48,442 bases of DNA from Pseudomonas sp. 30_B (GCF_017491605.1 NZ_JAFGYY010000031.1:1-48442); one strand, 5' to 3'; positions 19,597 through 29,025 are shown, numbered from the stretch's first letter. Made by a program: numbers and translations. Notes: a model not told the origin generated them from the letters alone.

Positions 19597-20802
19597 ATGG
19601 CAGTAAAGATTTCAGGAGTCCTGAAAGACGGCACAGGAAAACCGGTACAGAACTGCACCATTCAGCTGAAAGCCAGACGTAACAGCACCACGGTGGTGGT
19701 GAACACGGTGGGCTCAGAGAATCCGGATGAAGCCGGGCGTTACAGCATGGATGTGGAGTACGGTCAGTACAGTGTCATCCTGCAGGTTGACGGTTTTCCA
19801 CCATCGCACGCCGGGACCATCACCGTGTATGAAGATTCACAACCGGGGACGCTGAATGATTTTCTCTGTGCCATGACGGAGGATGATGCCCGGCCGGAGG
19901 TGCTGCGTCGTCTTGAACTGATGGTGGAAGAGGTGGCGCGTAACGCGTCCGTGGTGGCACAGAGTACGGCAGACGCGAAGAAATCAGCCGGCGATGCCAG
20001 TGCATCAGCTGCTCAGGTCGCGGCCCTTGTGACTGATGCAACTGACTCAGCACGCGCCGCCAGCACGTCCGCCGGACAGGCTGCATCGTCAGCTCAGGAA
20101 GCGTCCTCCGGCGCAGAAGCGGCATCAGCAAAGGCCACTGAAGCGGAAAAAAGTGCCGCAGCCGCAGAGTCCTCAAAAAACGCGGCGGCCACCAGTGCCG
20201 GTGCGGCGAAAACGTCAGAAACGAATGCTGCAGCGTCACAACAATCAGCCGCCACGTCTGCCTCCACCGCGGCCACGAAAGCGTCAGAGGCCGCCACTTC
20301 AGCACGAGATGCGGTGGCCTCAAAAGAGGCAGCAAAATCATCAGAAACGAACGCATCATCAAGTGCCGGTCGTGCAGCTTCCTCGGCAACGGCGGCAGAA
20401 AATTCTGCCAGGGCGGCAAAAACGTCCGAGACGAATGCCAGGTCATCTGAAACAGCAGCGGAACGGAGCGCCTCTGCCGCGGCAGACGCAAAAACAGCGG
20501 CGGCGGGGAGTGCGTCAACGGCATCCACGAAGGCGACAGAGGCTGCGGGAAGTGCGGTATCAGCATCGCAGAGCAAAAGTGCGGCAGAAGCGGCGGCAAT
20601 ACGTGCAAAAAATTCGGCAAAACGTGCAGAAGATATAGCTTCAGCTGTCGCGCTTGAGGATGCGGACACAACGAGAAAGGGGATAGTGCAGCTCAGCAGT
20701 GCAACCAACAGCACGTCTGAAACGCTTGCTGCAACGCCAAAGGCGGTTAAGGTGGTAATGGATGAAACGAACAGAAAAGCCCACTGGACAGTCCGGCACT
20801 GA
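19597..20802 (+). pseudogene. stf: Side tail fibre Stf, N-terminal fragment (orf-401)
   Basis: 5' part of the side tail fibre gene, 401 aa, ended early by a single-base loss. The N-terminal about 100 residues are a particle-attachment domain with a prealbumin-like fold. Residues about 120-360 are Ala/Ser/Thr/Lys-rich repeats of the type AAKTSETNA, expected to form a long trimeric fibre shaft. The frame breaks at CCC (20780-20782). Adding one C there restores PLDSPALTG and an unbroken frame into the next ORF, giving about 774 aa as in Ur-lambda. Laboratory lambda PaPa lacks side fibres for this reason. Confidence 0.95.
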
Positions 20803-20975
20803 CCGGAACGCCAACAGCACCAACCGCGCTCAGGGGAACAAACAATACCCAGATTGCGAACACCGCTTTTGTACTGGCCGCGATTGCAGATGTTATCGAC
20901 GCGTCACCTGACGCACTGAATACGCTGAATGAACTGGCCGCAGCGCTCGGGAATGATCCAGATTTTGCTACCACC

Positions 20976-21920
20976 ATGACTAACGCGCTTGCGGGTAAAC
21001 AACCGAAGAATGCGACACTGACGGCGCTGGCAGGGCTTTCCACGGCGAAAAATAAATTACCGTATTTTGCGGAAAATGATGCCGCCAGCCTGACTGAACT
21101 GACTCAGGTTGGCAGGGATATTCTGGCAAAAAATTCCGTTGCAGATGTTCTTGAATACCTTGGGGCCGGTGAGAATTCGGCCTTTCCGGCAGGTGCGCCG
21201 ATCCCGTGGCCATCAGATATCGTTCCGTCTGGCTACGTCCTGATGCAGGGGCAGGCGTTTGACAAATCAGCCTACCCAAAACTTGCTGTCGCGTATCCAT
21301 CGGGTGTGCTTCCTGATATGCGAGGCTGGACAATCAAGGGGAAACCCGCCAGCGGTCGTGCTGTATTGTCTCAGGAACAGGATGGAATTAAGTCGCACAC
21401 CCACAGTGCCAGTGCATCCGGTACGGATTTGGGGACGAAAACCACATCGTCGTTTGATTACGGGACGAAAACAACAGGCAGTTTCGATTACGGCACCAAA
21501 TCGACGAATAACACGGGGGCTCATGCTCACAGTCTGAGCGGTTCAACAGGGGCCGCGGGTGCTCATGCCCACACAAGTGGTTTAAGGATGAACAGTTCTG
21601 GCTGGAGTCAGTATGGAACAGCAACCATTACAGGAAGTTTATCCACAGTTAAAGGAACCAGCACACAGGGTATTGCTTATTTATCGAAAACGGACAGTCA
21701 GGGCAGCCACAGTCACTCATTGTCCGGTACAGCCGTGAGTGCCGGTGCACATGCGCATACAGTTGGTATTGGTGCGCACCAGCATCCGGTTGTTATCGGT
21801 GCTCATGCCCATTCTTTCAGTATTGGTTCACACGGACACACCATCACCGTTAACGCTGCGGGTAACGCGGAAAACACCGTCAAAAACATTGCATTTAACT
21901 ATATTGTGAGGCTTGCATAA
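20976..21920 (+). pseudogene. stf: Side tail fibre Stf, C-terminal fragment (orf-314)
   Basis: 3' part of the side tail fibre gene, 314 aa from the first ATG; in the intact gene the frame begins upstream at 20780. It encodes the fibre tip, with an H-x-H-rich part near residues 145-300 (HTH, HAH, HSH, HQH and HGH repeats about 10-20 residues apart) like the iron-binding His clusters of T4 long tail fibres. It ends in the conserved NIAFNYIVRLA. The stop overlaps the start of tfa. Confidence 0.94.
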
Positions 21921-22504
21921 TGGCATTCAGAATGAGTGAACAACCACGGACCATAAAAATTTATAATCTGCTGGCCGGAACTAATGAATTTATTGGTGAA
22001 GGTGACGCATATATTCCGCCTCATACCGGTCTGCCTGCAAACAGTACCGATATTGCACCGCCAGATATTCCGGCTGGCTTTGTGGCTGTTTTCAACAGTG
22101 ATGAGGCATCGTGGCATCTCGTTGAAGACCATCGGGGTAAAACCGTCTATGACGTGGCTTCCGGCGACGCGTTATTTATTTCTGAACTCGGTCCGTTACC
22201 GGAAAATTTTACCTGGTTATCGCCGGGAGGGGAATATCAGAAGTGGAACGGCACAGCCTGGGTGAAGGATACGGAAGCAGAAAAACTGTTCCGGATCCGG
22301 GAGGCGGAAGAAACAAAAAAAAGCCTGATGCAGGTAGCCAGTGAGCATATTGCGCCGCTTCAGGATGCTGCAGATCTGGAAATTGCAACGAAGGAAGAAA
22401 CCTCGTTGCTGGAAGCCTGGAAGAAGTATCGGGTGTTGCTGAACCGTGTTGATACATCAACTGCACCTGATATTGAGTGGCCTGCTGTCCCTGTTATGGA
22501 GTAA
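21920..22504 (+). CDS. tfa: Tail fibre assembly chaperone Tfa
   Basis: 194-aa tail-fibre assembly protein related to T4 gp38. It helps trimerise and fold Stf and may stay at the tip. The ATG overlaps the TAA of orf-314 (ATAATGG). The C-terminal segment (TSLLEAWKKYRVLLNRVDTS) is the recognisable conserved part. With Stf broken in this stock, Tfa has no known full partner. It is the last rightward gene before the b region. Confidence 0.94.
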   Translation: MAFRMSEQPRTIKIYNLLAGTNEFIGEGDAYIPPHTGLPANSTDIAPPDIPAGFVAVFNSDEASWHLVEDHRGKTVYDVASGDALFISELGPLPENFTWLSPGGEYQKWNGTAWVKDTEAEKLFRIREAEETKKSLMQVASEHIAPLQDAADLEIATKEETSLLEAWKKYRVLLNRVDTSTAPDIEWPAVPVME

Positions 22505-22518
22505 TCGTTTTGTGATAT

Positions 22519-22552
22519 GCCGCAGAAACGTTGTATGAAATAACGTTCTGCG
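22519..22552 (+). repeat. Inverted repeat after tfa, end of the late operon
   Basis: CCGCAGAAACGTT and AACGTTCTGCGG can form a stem of about 12 bp with one bulge and a roughly 9-base loop. There is no T-run, so it is not a typical factor-independent terminator. It sits at the point where rightward late genes meet the leftward b-region genes, so it may help end or stabilise the late transcript. Confidence 0.5.
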
Positions 22553-22632
22553 GTTAGTTAGTATATTGTAAAGCTGAGTATTGGTTTATTTGGCGATTAT
22601 TATCTTCAGGAGAATAATGGAAGTTCTATGAC

Positions 22633-23865
22633 TCAATTGTTCATAGTGTTTACATCACCGCCAATTGCTTTTAAGACTGAACGCATGAAATATGGTTTTT
22701 CGTCATGTTTTGAGTCTGCTGTTGATATTTCTAAAGTCGGTTTTTTTTCTTCGTTTTCTCTAACTATTTTCCATGAAATACATTTTTGATTATTATTTGA
22801 ATCAATTCCAATTACCTGAAGTCTTTCATCTATAATTGGCATTGTATGTATTGGTTTATTGGAGTAGATGCTTGCTTTTCTGAGCCATAGCTCTGATATC
22901 CAAATGAAGCCATAGGCATTTGTTATTTTGGCTCTGTCAGCTGCATAACGCCAAAAAATATATTTATCTGCTTGATCTTCAAATGTTGTATTGATTAAAT
23001 CAATTGGATGGAATTGTTTATCATAAAAAATTAATGTTTGAATGTGATAACCGTCCTTTAAAAAAGTCGTTTCTGCAAGCTTGGCTGTATAGTCAACTAA
23101 CTCTTCTGTCGAAGTGATATTTTTAGGCTTATCTACCAGTTTTAGACGCTCTTTAATATCTTCAGGAATTATTTTATTGTCATATTGTATCATGCTAAAT
23201 GACAATTTGCTTATGGAGTAATCTTTTAATTTTAAATAAGTTATTCTCCTGGCTTCATCAAATAAAGAGTCGAATGATGTTGGCGAAATCACATCGTCAC
23301 CCATTGGATTGTTTATTTGTATGCCAAGAGAGTTACAGCAGTTATACATTCTGCCATAGATTATAGCTAAGGCATGTAATAATTCGTAATCTTTTAGCGT
23401 ATTAGCGACCCATCGTCTTTCTGATTTAATAATAGATGATTCAGTTAAATATGAAGGTAATTTCTTTTGTGCAAGTCTGACTAACTTTTTTATACCAATG
23501 TTTAACATACTTTCATTTGTAATAAACTCAATGTCATTTTCTTCAATGTAAGATGAAATAAGAGTAGCCTTTGCCTCGCTATACATTTCTAAATCGCCTT
23601 GTTTTTCTATCGTATTGCGAGAATTTTTAGCCCAAGCCATTAATGGATCATTTTTCCATTTTTCAATAACATTATTGTTATACCAAATGTCATATCCTAT
23701 AATCTGGTTTTTGTTTTTTTGAATAATAAATGTTACTGTTCTTGCGGTTTGGAGGAATTGATTCAAATTCAAGCGAAATAATTCAGGGTCAAAATATGTA
23801 TCAATGCAGCATTTGAGCAAGTGCGATAAATCTTTAAGTCTTCTTTCCCATGGTTTTTTAGTCAT
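22633..23865 (-). CDS. ea47: b-region protein Ea47
   Basis: 410-aa protein of unknown function, dispensable for plaque formation, transcribed leftward. The chosen ATG gives MTKKPWERRLKDLSHLL; an in-frame upstream ATG would add 9 residues. Charged, soluble, AT-rich codon usage, no signal peptide, no clear enzymatic motif. It is separated from ea31 by a roughly 590-base gap, so it has its own promoter or is read by passage from ea31. Its base composition differs sharply from the GC-rich structural genes, a sign of separate origin. Confidence 0.9.
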   Translation of the reverse strand: MTKKPWERRLKDLSHLLKCCIDTYFDPELFRLNLNQFLQTARTVTFIIQKNKNQIIGYDIWYNNNVIEKWKNDPLMAWAKNSRNTIEKQGDLEMYSEAKATLISSYIEENDIEFITNESMLNIGIKKLVRLAQKKLPSYLTESSIIKSERRWVANTLKDYELLHALAIIYGRMYNCCNSLGIQINNPMGDDVISPTSFDSLFDEARRITYLKLKDYSISKLSFSMIQYDNKIIPEDIKERLKLVDKPKNITSTEELVDYTAKLAETTFLKDGYHIQTLIFYDKQFHPIDLINTTFEDQADKYIFWRYAADRAKITNAYGFIWISELWLRKASIYSNKPIHTMPIIDERLQVIGIDSNNNQKCISWKIVRENEEKKPTLEISTADSKHDEKPYFMRSVLKAIGGDVNTMNN

Positions 23866-24455
23866 AAAACTCTCCATTTTGATAGGTTGCATGCTAGATG
23901 CTGATATATTTTAGAGGTGATAAAATTAACTGCTTAACTGTCAATGTAATACAAGTTGTTTGATCTTTGCAATGATTCTTATCAGAAACCATATAGTAAA
24001 TTAGTTACACAGGAAATTTTTAATATTATTATTATCATTCATTATGTATTAAAATTAGAGTTGTGGCTTGGCTCTGCTAACACGTTGCTCATAGGAGATA
24101 TGGTAGAGCCGCAGACACGTCGTATGCAGGAACGTGCTGCGGCTGGCTGGTGAACTTCCGATAGTGCGGGTGTTGAATGATTTCCAGTTGCTACCGATTT
24201 TACATATTTTTTGCATGAGAGAATTTGTACCACCTCCCACCGACCATCTATGACTGTACGCCACTGTCCCTAGGACTGCTATGTGCCGGAGCGGACATTA
24301 CAAACGTCCTTCTCGGTGCATGCCACTGTTGCCAATGACCTGCCTAGGAATTGGTTAGCAAGTTACTACCGGATTTTGTAAAAACAGCCCTCCTCATATA
24401 AAAAGTATTCGTTCACTTCCGATAAGCGTCGTAATTTTCTATCTTTCATCATATT
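23866..24455. other. Non-coding island in the b region
   Basis: About 590 bases without a convincing gene. The 23866-24060 part is AT-rich and probably holds the ea47 promoter. The 24060-24400 part is distinctly richer in GC than its surroundings and carries no long frame. A 10-base direct repeat ACTTCCGATA occurs at 24154-24163 and 24415-24424. It could be a remnant of captured host or mobile DNA; I cannot name a source from sequence alone. Confidence 0.5.
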
Positions 24456-25346
24456 CTAGATCCCTCTGAAAAAATCTTCCGAGTTTGCTAGGCACTGATA
24501 CATAACTCTTTTCCAATAATTGGGGAAGTCATTCAAATCTATAATAGGTTTCAGATTTGCTTCAATAAATTCTGACTGTAGCTGCTGAAACGTTGCGGTT
24601 GAACTATATTTCCTTATAACTTTTACGAAAGAGTTTCTTTGAGTAATCACTTCACTCAAGTGCTTCCCTGCCTCCAAACGATACCTGTTAGCAATATTTA
24701 ATAGCTTGAAATGATGAAGAGCTCTGTGTTTGTCTTCCTGCCTCCAGTTCGCCGGGCATTCAACATAAAAACTGATAGCACCCGGAGTTCCGGAAACGAA
24801 ATTTGCATATACCCATTGCTCACGAAAAAAAATGTCCTTGTCGATATAGGGATGAATCGCTTGGTGTACCTCATCTACTGCGAAAACTTGACCTTTCTCT
24901 CCCATATTGCAGTCGCGGCACGATGGAACTAAATTAATAGGCATCACCGAAAATTCAGGATAATGTGCAATAGGAAGAAAATGATCTATATTTTTTGTCT
25001 GTCCTATATCACCACAAAATGGACATTTTTCACCTGATGAAACAAGCATGTCATCGTAATATGTTCTAGCGGGTTTGTTTTTATCTCGGAGATTATTTTC
25101 ATAAAGCTTTTCTAATTTAACCTTTGTCAGGTTACCAACTACTAAGGTTGTAGGCTCAAGAGGGTGTGTCCTGTCGTAGGTAAATAACTGACCTGTCGAG
25201 CTTAATATTCTATATTGTTGTTCTTTCTGCAAAAAAGTGGGGAAGTGAGTAATGAAATTATTTCTAACATTTATCTGCATCATACCTTCCGAGCATTTAT
25301 TAAGCATTTCGCTATAAGTTCTCGCTGGAAGAGGTAGTTTTTTCAT
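24456..25346 (-). CDS. ea31: HNH endonuclease-like protein Ea31
   Basis: 296-aa protein with an HNH nuclease core: Cys108-x2-Cys111, then Asp121-His122 (NIDHFLPIAHYP), Asn138 (PINLVPSC) and Cys143-x2-Cys146-Asn147. This is the zinc-stabilised beta-beta-alpha metal fold. Its start overlaps the stop of ea59 by 4 bases, so the two are translationally coupled. An ATPase gene followed directly by an HNH gene is the arrangement of PtuA-PtuB (Septu) defence modules, suggesting a nuclease effector controlled by Ea59 (inference). It is not essential for lambda growth. Confidence 0.92.
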   Translation of the reverse strand: MKKLPLPARTYSEMLNKCSEGMMQINVRNNFITHFPTFLQKEQQYRILSSTGQLFTYDRTHPLEPTTLVVGNLTKVKLEKLYENNLRDKNKPARTYYDDMLVSSGEKCPFCGDIGQTKNIDHFLPIAHYPEFSVMPINLVPSCRDCNMGEKGQVFAVDEVHQAIHPYIDKDIFFREQWVYANFVSGTPGAISFYVECPANWRQEDKHRALHHFKLLNIANRYRLEAGKHLSEVITQRNSFVKVIRKYSSTATFQQLQSEFIEANLKPIIDLNDFPNYWKRVMYQCLANSEDFFRGI

Positions 25347-26920
25347 TGTACTTTACCTTCATCTCTGTTCATTATCATCGCTTTTAAAACGGTTCGACCT
25401 TCTAATCCTATCTGACCATTATAATTTTTTAGAATGGTTTCATAAGAAAGCTCTGAATCAACGGACTGCGATAATAAGTGGTGGTATCCAGAATTTGTCA
25501 CTTCAAGTAAAAACACCTCACGAGTTAAAACACCTAAGTTCTCACCGAATGTCTCAATATCCGGACGGATAATATTTATTGCTTCTCTTGACCGTAGGAC
25601 TTTCCACATGCAGGATTTTGGAACCTCTTGCAGTACTACTGGGGAATGAGTTGCAATTATTGCTACACCATTGCGTGCATCGAGTAAGTCGCTTAATGTT
25701 CGTAAAAAAGCAGAGAGCAAAGGTGGATGCAGATGAACCTCTGGTTCATCGAATAAAACTAATGACTTTTCGCCAACGACATCTACTAATCTTGTGATAG
25801 TAAATAAAACAATTGCATGTCCAGAGCTCATTCGAAGCAGATATTTCTGGATATTGTCATAAAACAATTTAGTGAATTTATCATCGTCCACTTGAATCTG
25901 TGGTTCATTACGTCTTAACTCTTCATATTTAGAAATGAGGCTGATGAGTTCCATATTTGAAAAGTTTTCATCACTACTTAGTTTTTTGATAGCTTCAAGC
26001 CAGAGTTGTCTTTTTCTATCTACTCTCATACAACCAATAAATGCTGAAATGAATTCTAAGCGGAGATCGCCTAGTGATTTTAAACTATTGCTGGCAGCAT
26101 TCTTGAGTCCAATATAAAAGTATTGTGTACCTTTTGCTGGGTCAGGTTGTTCTTTAGGAGGAGTAAAAGGATCAAATGCACTAAACGAAACTGAAACAAG
26201 CGATCGAAAATATCCCTTTGGGATTCTTGACTCGATAAGTCTATTATTTTCAGAGAAAAAATATTCATTGTTTTCTGGGTTGGTGATTGCACCAATCATT
26301 CCATTCAAAATTGTTGTTTTACCACACCCATTCCGCCCGATAAAAGCATGAATGTTCGTGCTGGGCATAGAATTAACCGTCACCTCAAAAGGTATAGTTA
26401 AATCACTGAATCCGGGAGCACTTTTTCTATTAAATGAAAAGTGGAAATCTGACAATTCTGGCAAACCATTTAACACACGTGCGAACTGTCCATGAATTTC
26501 TGAAAGAGTTACCCCTCTAAGTAATGAGGTGTTAAGGACGCTTTCATTTTCAATGTCGGCTAATCGATTTGGCCATACTACTAAATCCTGAATAGCTTTA
26601 AGAAGGTTATGTTTAAAACCATCGCTTAATTTGCTGAGATTAACATAGTAGTCAATGCTTTCACCTAAGGAAAAAAACATTTCAGGGAGTTGACTGAATT
26701 TTTTATCTATTAATGAATAAGTGCTTACTTCTTCTTTTTGACCTACAAAACCAATTTTAACATTTCCGATATCGCATTTTTCACCATGCTCATCAAAGAC
26801 AGTAAGATAAAACATTGTAACAAAGGAATAGTCATTCCAACCATCTGCTCGTAGGAATGCCTTATTTTTTTCTACTGCAGGAATATACCCGCCTCTTTCA
26901 ATAACACTAAACTCCAACAT
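25343..26920 (-). CDS. ea59: ABC-type/RecF-like ATPase Ea59
   Basis: 525-aa ATPase of the AAA_15/AAA_21 (OLD/RecF/PtuA-like) group. Walker A is GRNGCGKTT at residues 195-203. An ABC signature-like segment RMSSGHA lies at 363-369, Walker B SLVLFDEPE with catalytic Glu at 386-394, and the H-loop His425 in ATHSP. No TOPRIM domain is evident, unlike OLD nucleases. The first about 180 residues are a separate domain of unknown role. Older literature describes Ea59 as an ATP-dependent endonuclease. It is first of a two-gene unit with ea31, AT-rich, likely acquired. Confidence 0.93.
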   Translation of the reverse strand: MLEFSVIERGGYIPAVEKNKAFLRADGWNDYSFVTMFYLTVFDEHGEKCDIGNVKIGFVGQKEEVSTYSLIDKKFSQLPEMFFSLGESIDYYVNLSKLSDGFKHNLLKAIQDLVVWPNRLADIENESVLNTSLLRGVTLSEIHGQFARVLNGLPELSDFHFSFNRKSAPGFSDLTIPFEVTVNSMPSTNIHAFIGRNGCGKTTILNGMIGAITNPENNEYFFSENNRLIESRIPKGYFRSLVSVSFSAFDPFTPPKEQPDPAKGTQYFYIGLKNAASNSLKSLGDLRLEFISAFIGCMRVDRKRQLWLEAIKKLSSDENFSNMELISLISKYEELRRNEPQIQVDDDKFTKLFYDNIQKYLLRMSSGHAIVLFTITRLVDVVGEKSLVLFDEPEVHLHPPLLSAFLRTLSDLLDARNGVAIIATHSPVVLQEVPKSCMWKVLRSREAINIIRPDIETFGENLGVLTREVFLLEVTNSGYHHLLSQSVDSELSYETILKNYNGQIGLEGRTVLKAMIMNRDEGKVQ

Positions 26921-27489
26921 ATAGTAACCCTTAATTTTATTAAAATAACCGCAATTTATTTGGCGGCAACACAGGATCTCTCTTTTAAGTTACTCTCTAT
27001 TACATACGTTTTCCATCTAAAAATTAGTAGTATTGAACTTAACGGGGCATCGTATTGTAGTTTTCCATATTTAGCTTTCTGCTTCCTTTTGGATAACCCA
27101 CTGTTATTCATGTTGCATGGTGCACTGTTTATACCAACGATATAGTCTATTAATGCATATATAGTATCGCCGAACGATTAGCTCTTCAGGCTTCTGAAGA
27201 AGCGTTTCAAGTACTAATAAGCCGATAGATAGCCACGGACTTCGTAGCCATTTTTCATAAGTGTTAACTTCCGCTCCTCGCTCATAACAGACATTCACTA
27301 CAGTTATGGCGGAAAGGTATGCATGCTGGGTGTGGGGAAGTCGTGAAAGAAAAGAAGTCAGCTGCGTCGTTTGACATCACTGCTATCTTCTTACTGGTTA
27401 TGCAGGTCGTAGTGGGTGGCACACAAAGCTTTGCACTGGATTGCGAGGCTTTGTGCTTCTCTGGAGTGCGACAGGTTTGATGACAAAAA
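26921..27489. other. Non-coding region between ea59 and sib
   Basis: About 570 bases with no convincing gene. The right edge of ea59 (26921-26960) is AT-rich and likely holds its leftward promoter. Small hairpins are visible: CTTCAG-GCTT-CTGAAG at 27184-27199 and CACAAAGC/GCTTTGTG at 27422-27455. A leftward frame at 27282-27551 has no good start or recognised similarity and runs through the sib hairpin, so it is not called. Confidence 0.5.
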
Positions 27490-27525
27490 ATTAGCGCAAG
27501 AAGACAAAAATCACCTTGCGCTAAT
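27485..27525 (-). terminator. sib: tI terminator / sib retroregulator
   Basis: Inverted repeat ATTAGCGCAAG (27490-27500) and CTTGCGCTAAT (27515-27525); read leftward it is followed by TTTTTTG, a factor-independent terminator for the int transcript from pI. Transcripts from pL are N-modified, pass this point, form a longer hairpin that RNase III cuts, and int mRNA is then degraded from its 3' end (retroregulation). It lies beyond attP from int, so integration separates it from int. Confidence 0.92.
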
Positions 27526-27760
27526 GCTCTGTTACAGGTCACTAATACCATCTAAGTAGTTGATTCATAGTGACTGCATATGTTGTGTTTTACAGTATTA
27601 TGTAGTCTGTTTTTTATGCAAAATCTAATTTAATATATTGATATTTATATCATTTTACGTTTCTCGTTCAGCTTTTTTATACTAAGTTGGCATTATAAAA
27701 AAGCATTGCTTATCAATTTGTTGCAACGAACAGGTCACTATCAGTCAAAATAAAATCATT
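27526..27760. other. attP: attP phage attachment site
   Basis: The 15-bp crossover core GCTTTTTTATACTAA is at 27671-27685. Arm-type Int sites are visible as CAGGTCACTAA at 27535-27545 (P1), CAGGTCACTAT at 27731-27741 (P'1) and TCAGTCAAAAT at 27741-27751 (P'2). The AT-rich P arm between them holds the Xis, Fis and IHF sites (X1/X2 near 27590-27630). Int recombines this with attB between gal and bio. Confidence 0.97.
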
Positions 27761-28829
27761 ATTTGATTTCAATTTTGTCCCACTCCCTGCCTCTGTCATC
27801 ACGATACTGTGATGCCATGGTGTCCGACTTATGCCCGAGAAGATGTTGAGCAAACTTATCGCTTATCTGCTTCTCATAGAGTCTTGCAGACAAACTGCGC
27901 AACTCGTGAAAGGTAGGCGGATCCCCTTCGAAGGAAAGACCTGATGCTTTTCGTGCGCGCATAAAATACCTTGATACTGTGCCGGATGAAAGCGGTTCGC
28001 GACGAGTAGATGCAATTATGGTTTCTCCGCCAAGAATCTCTTTGCATTTATCAAGTGTTTCCTTCATTGATATTCCGAGAGCATCAATATGCAATGCTGT
28101 TGGGATGGCAATTTTTACGCCTGTTTTGCTTTGCTCGACATAAAGATATCCATCTACGATATCAGACCACTTCATTTCGCATAAATCACCAACTCGTTGC
28201 CCGGTAACAACAGCCAGTTCCATTGCAAGTCTGAGCCAACATGGTGATGATTCTGCTGCTTGATAAATTTTCAGGTATTCGTCAGCCGTAAGTCTTGATC
28301 TCCTTACCTCTGATTTTGCTGCGCGAGTGGCAGCGACATGGTTTGTTGTTATATGGCCTTCAGCTATTGCCTCTCGGAATGCATCGCTCAGTGTTGATCT
28401 GATTAACTTGGCTGACGCCGCCTTGCCCTCGTCTATGTATCCATTGAGCATTGCCGCAATTTCTTTTGTGGTGATGTCTTCAAGTGGAGCATCAGGCAGA
28501 CCCCTCCTTATTGCTTTAATTTTGCTCATGTAATTTATGAGTGTCTTCTGCTTGATTCCTCTGCTGGCCAGGATTTTTTCGTAGCGATCAAGCCATGAAT
28601 GTAACGTAACGGAATTATCACTGTTGATTCTCGCTGTCAGAGGCTTGTGTTTGTGTCCTGAAAATAACTCAATGTTGGCCTGTATAGCTTCAGTGATTGC
28701 GATTCGCCTGTCTCTGCCTAATCCAAACTCTTTACCCGTCCTTGGGTCCCTGTAGCAGTAATATCCATTGTTTCTTATATAAAGGTTAGGGGGTAAATCC
28801 CGGCGCTCATGACTTCGCCTTCTTCCCAT
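27759..28829 (-). CDS. int: Integrase Int (tyrosine recombinase)
   Basis: 356-aa site-specific recombinase. The N-terminal domain (1-64) binds arm sites, the core-binding domain spans 65-176 and the catalytic domain 177-356. Catalytic residues visible: Arg212 (GQRVGDL), His308 and Arg311 (HELRS), His333 (LGHKS) and Tyr342 (ASQYRDD). It is made from pI (CII-dependent) for integration or together with Xis from pL for excision. Its start lies within xis. Confidence 0.98.
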   Translation of the reverse strand: MGRRRSHERRDLPPNLYIRNNGYYCYRDPRTGKEFGLGRDRRIAITEAIQANIELFSGHKHKPLTARINSDNSVTLHSWLDRYEKILASRGIKQKTLINYMSKIKAIRRGLPDAPLEDITTKEIAAMLNGYIDEGKAASAKLIRSTLSDAFREAIAEGHITTNHVAATRAAKSEVRRSRLTADEYLKIYQAAESSPCWLRLAMELAVVTGQRVGDLCEMKWSDIVDGYLYVEQSKTGVKIAIPTALHIDALGISMKETLDKCKEILGGETIIASTRREPLSSGTVSRYFMRARKASGLSFEGDPPTFHELRSLSARLYEKQISDKFAQHLLGHKSDTMASQYRDDRGREWDKIEIK

Positions 28830-29025
28830 TTCTGATCCTCTTCAAAAGGCCACCTGTTACTGGTCGATTTAAGTCAACCTTTACCGCTGATTCGTGGAAC
28901 AGATACTCTCTTCCATCCTTAACCGGAGGTGGGAATATCCTGCATTCCCGAACCCATCGACGAACTGTTTCAAGGCTTCTTGGACGTCGCTGGCGTGCGT
29001 TCCACTCCTGAAGTGTCAAGTACAT
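28807..29025 (-). CDS. xis: Excisionase Xis
   Basis: 72-aa DNA-bending protein with a winged-helix fold that binds X1/X2 in the P arm, blocks integration and promotes excision. Sequence MYLTLQEWNARQRRPRSLE begins with the typical excisionase helix. It overlaps int by 23 bases. The pI promoter lies over its start, so pI transcripts give Int without Xis, while pL transcripts give both. Confidence 0.97.
   Translation of the reverse strand: MYLTLQEWNARQRRPRSLETVRRWVRECRIFPPPVKDGREYLFHESAVKVDLNRPVTGGLLKRIRNGKKAKS

Noticed and set aside
19820..20671. Long open frames on the minus strand opposite the side tail fibre repeats (up to 283 codons), and one in another plus frame
   Set aside because: They arise because Ala/Ser/Thr/Lys repeat codons leave few stops in other frames. 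Composition is low-complexity and no ribosome sites or homologues are recognised.
21639..21647. Perfect DnaA box TTATCCACA in the side fibre gene
   Set aside because: A single 9-mer inside coding sequence, far from the origin, with no neighbouring boxes; likely chance.
23956..24153. 65-codon rightward ORF in the b-region gap
   Set aside because: Opposite to neighbours, biased composition, no ribosome site or similarity; treated as chance.
27282..27551. 89-codon leftward ORF between ea59 and attP
   Set aside because: Runs through the sib/tI hairpin, has no ribosome site, and shows no recognisable domain.
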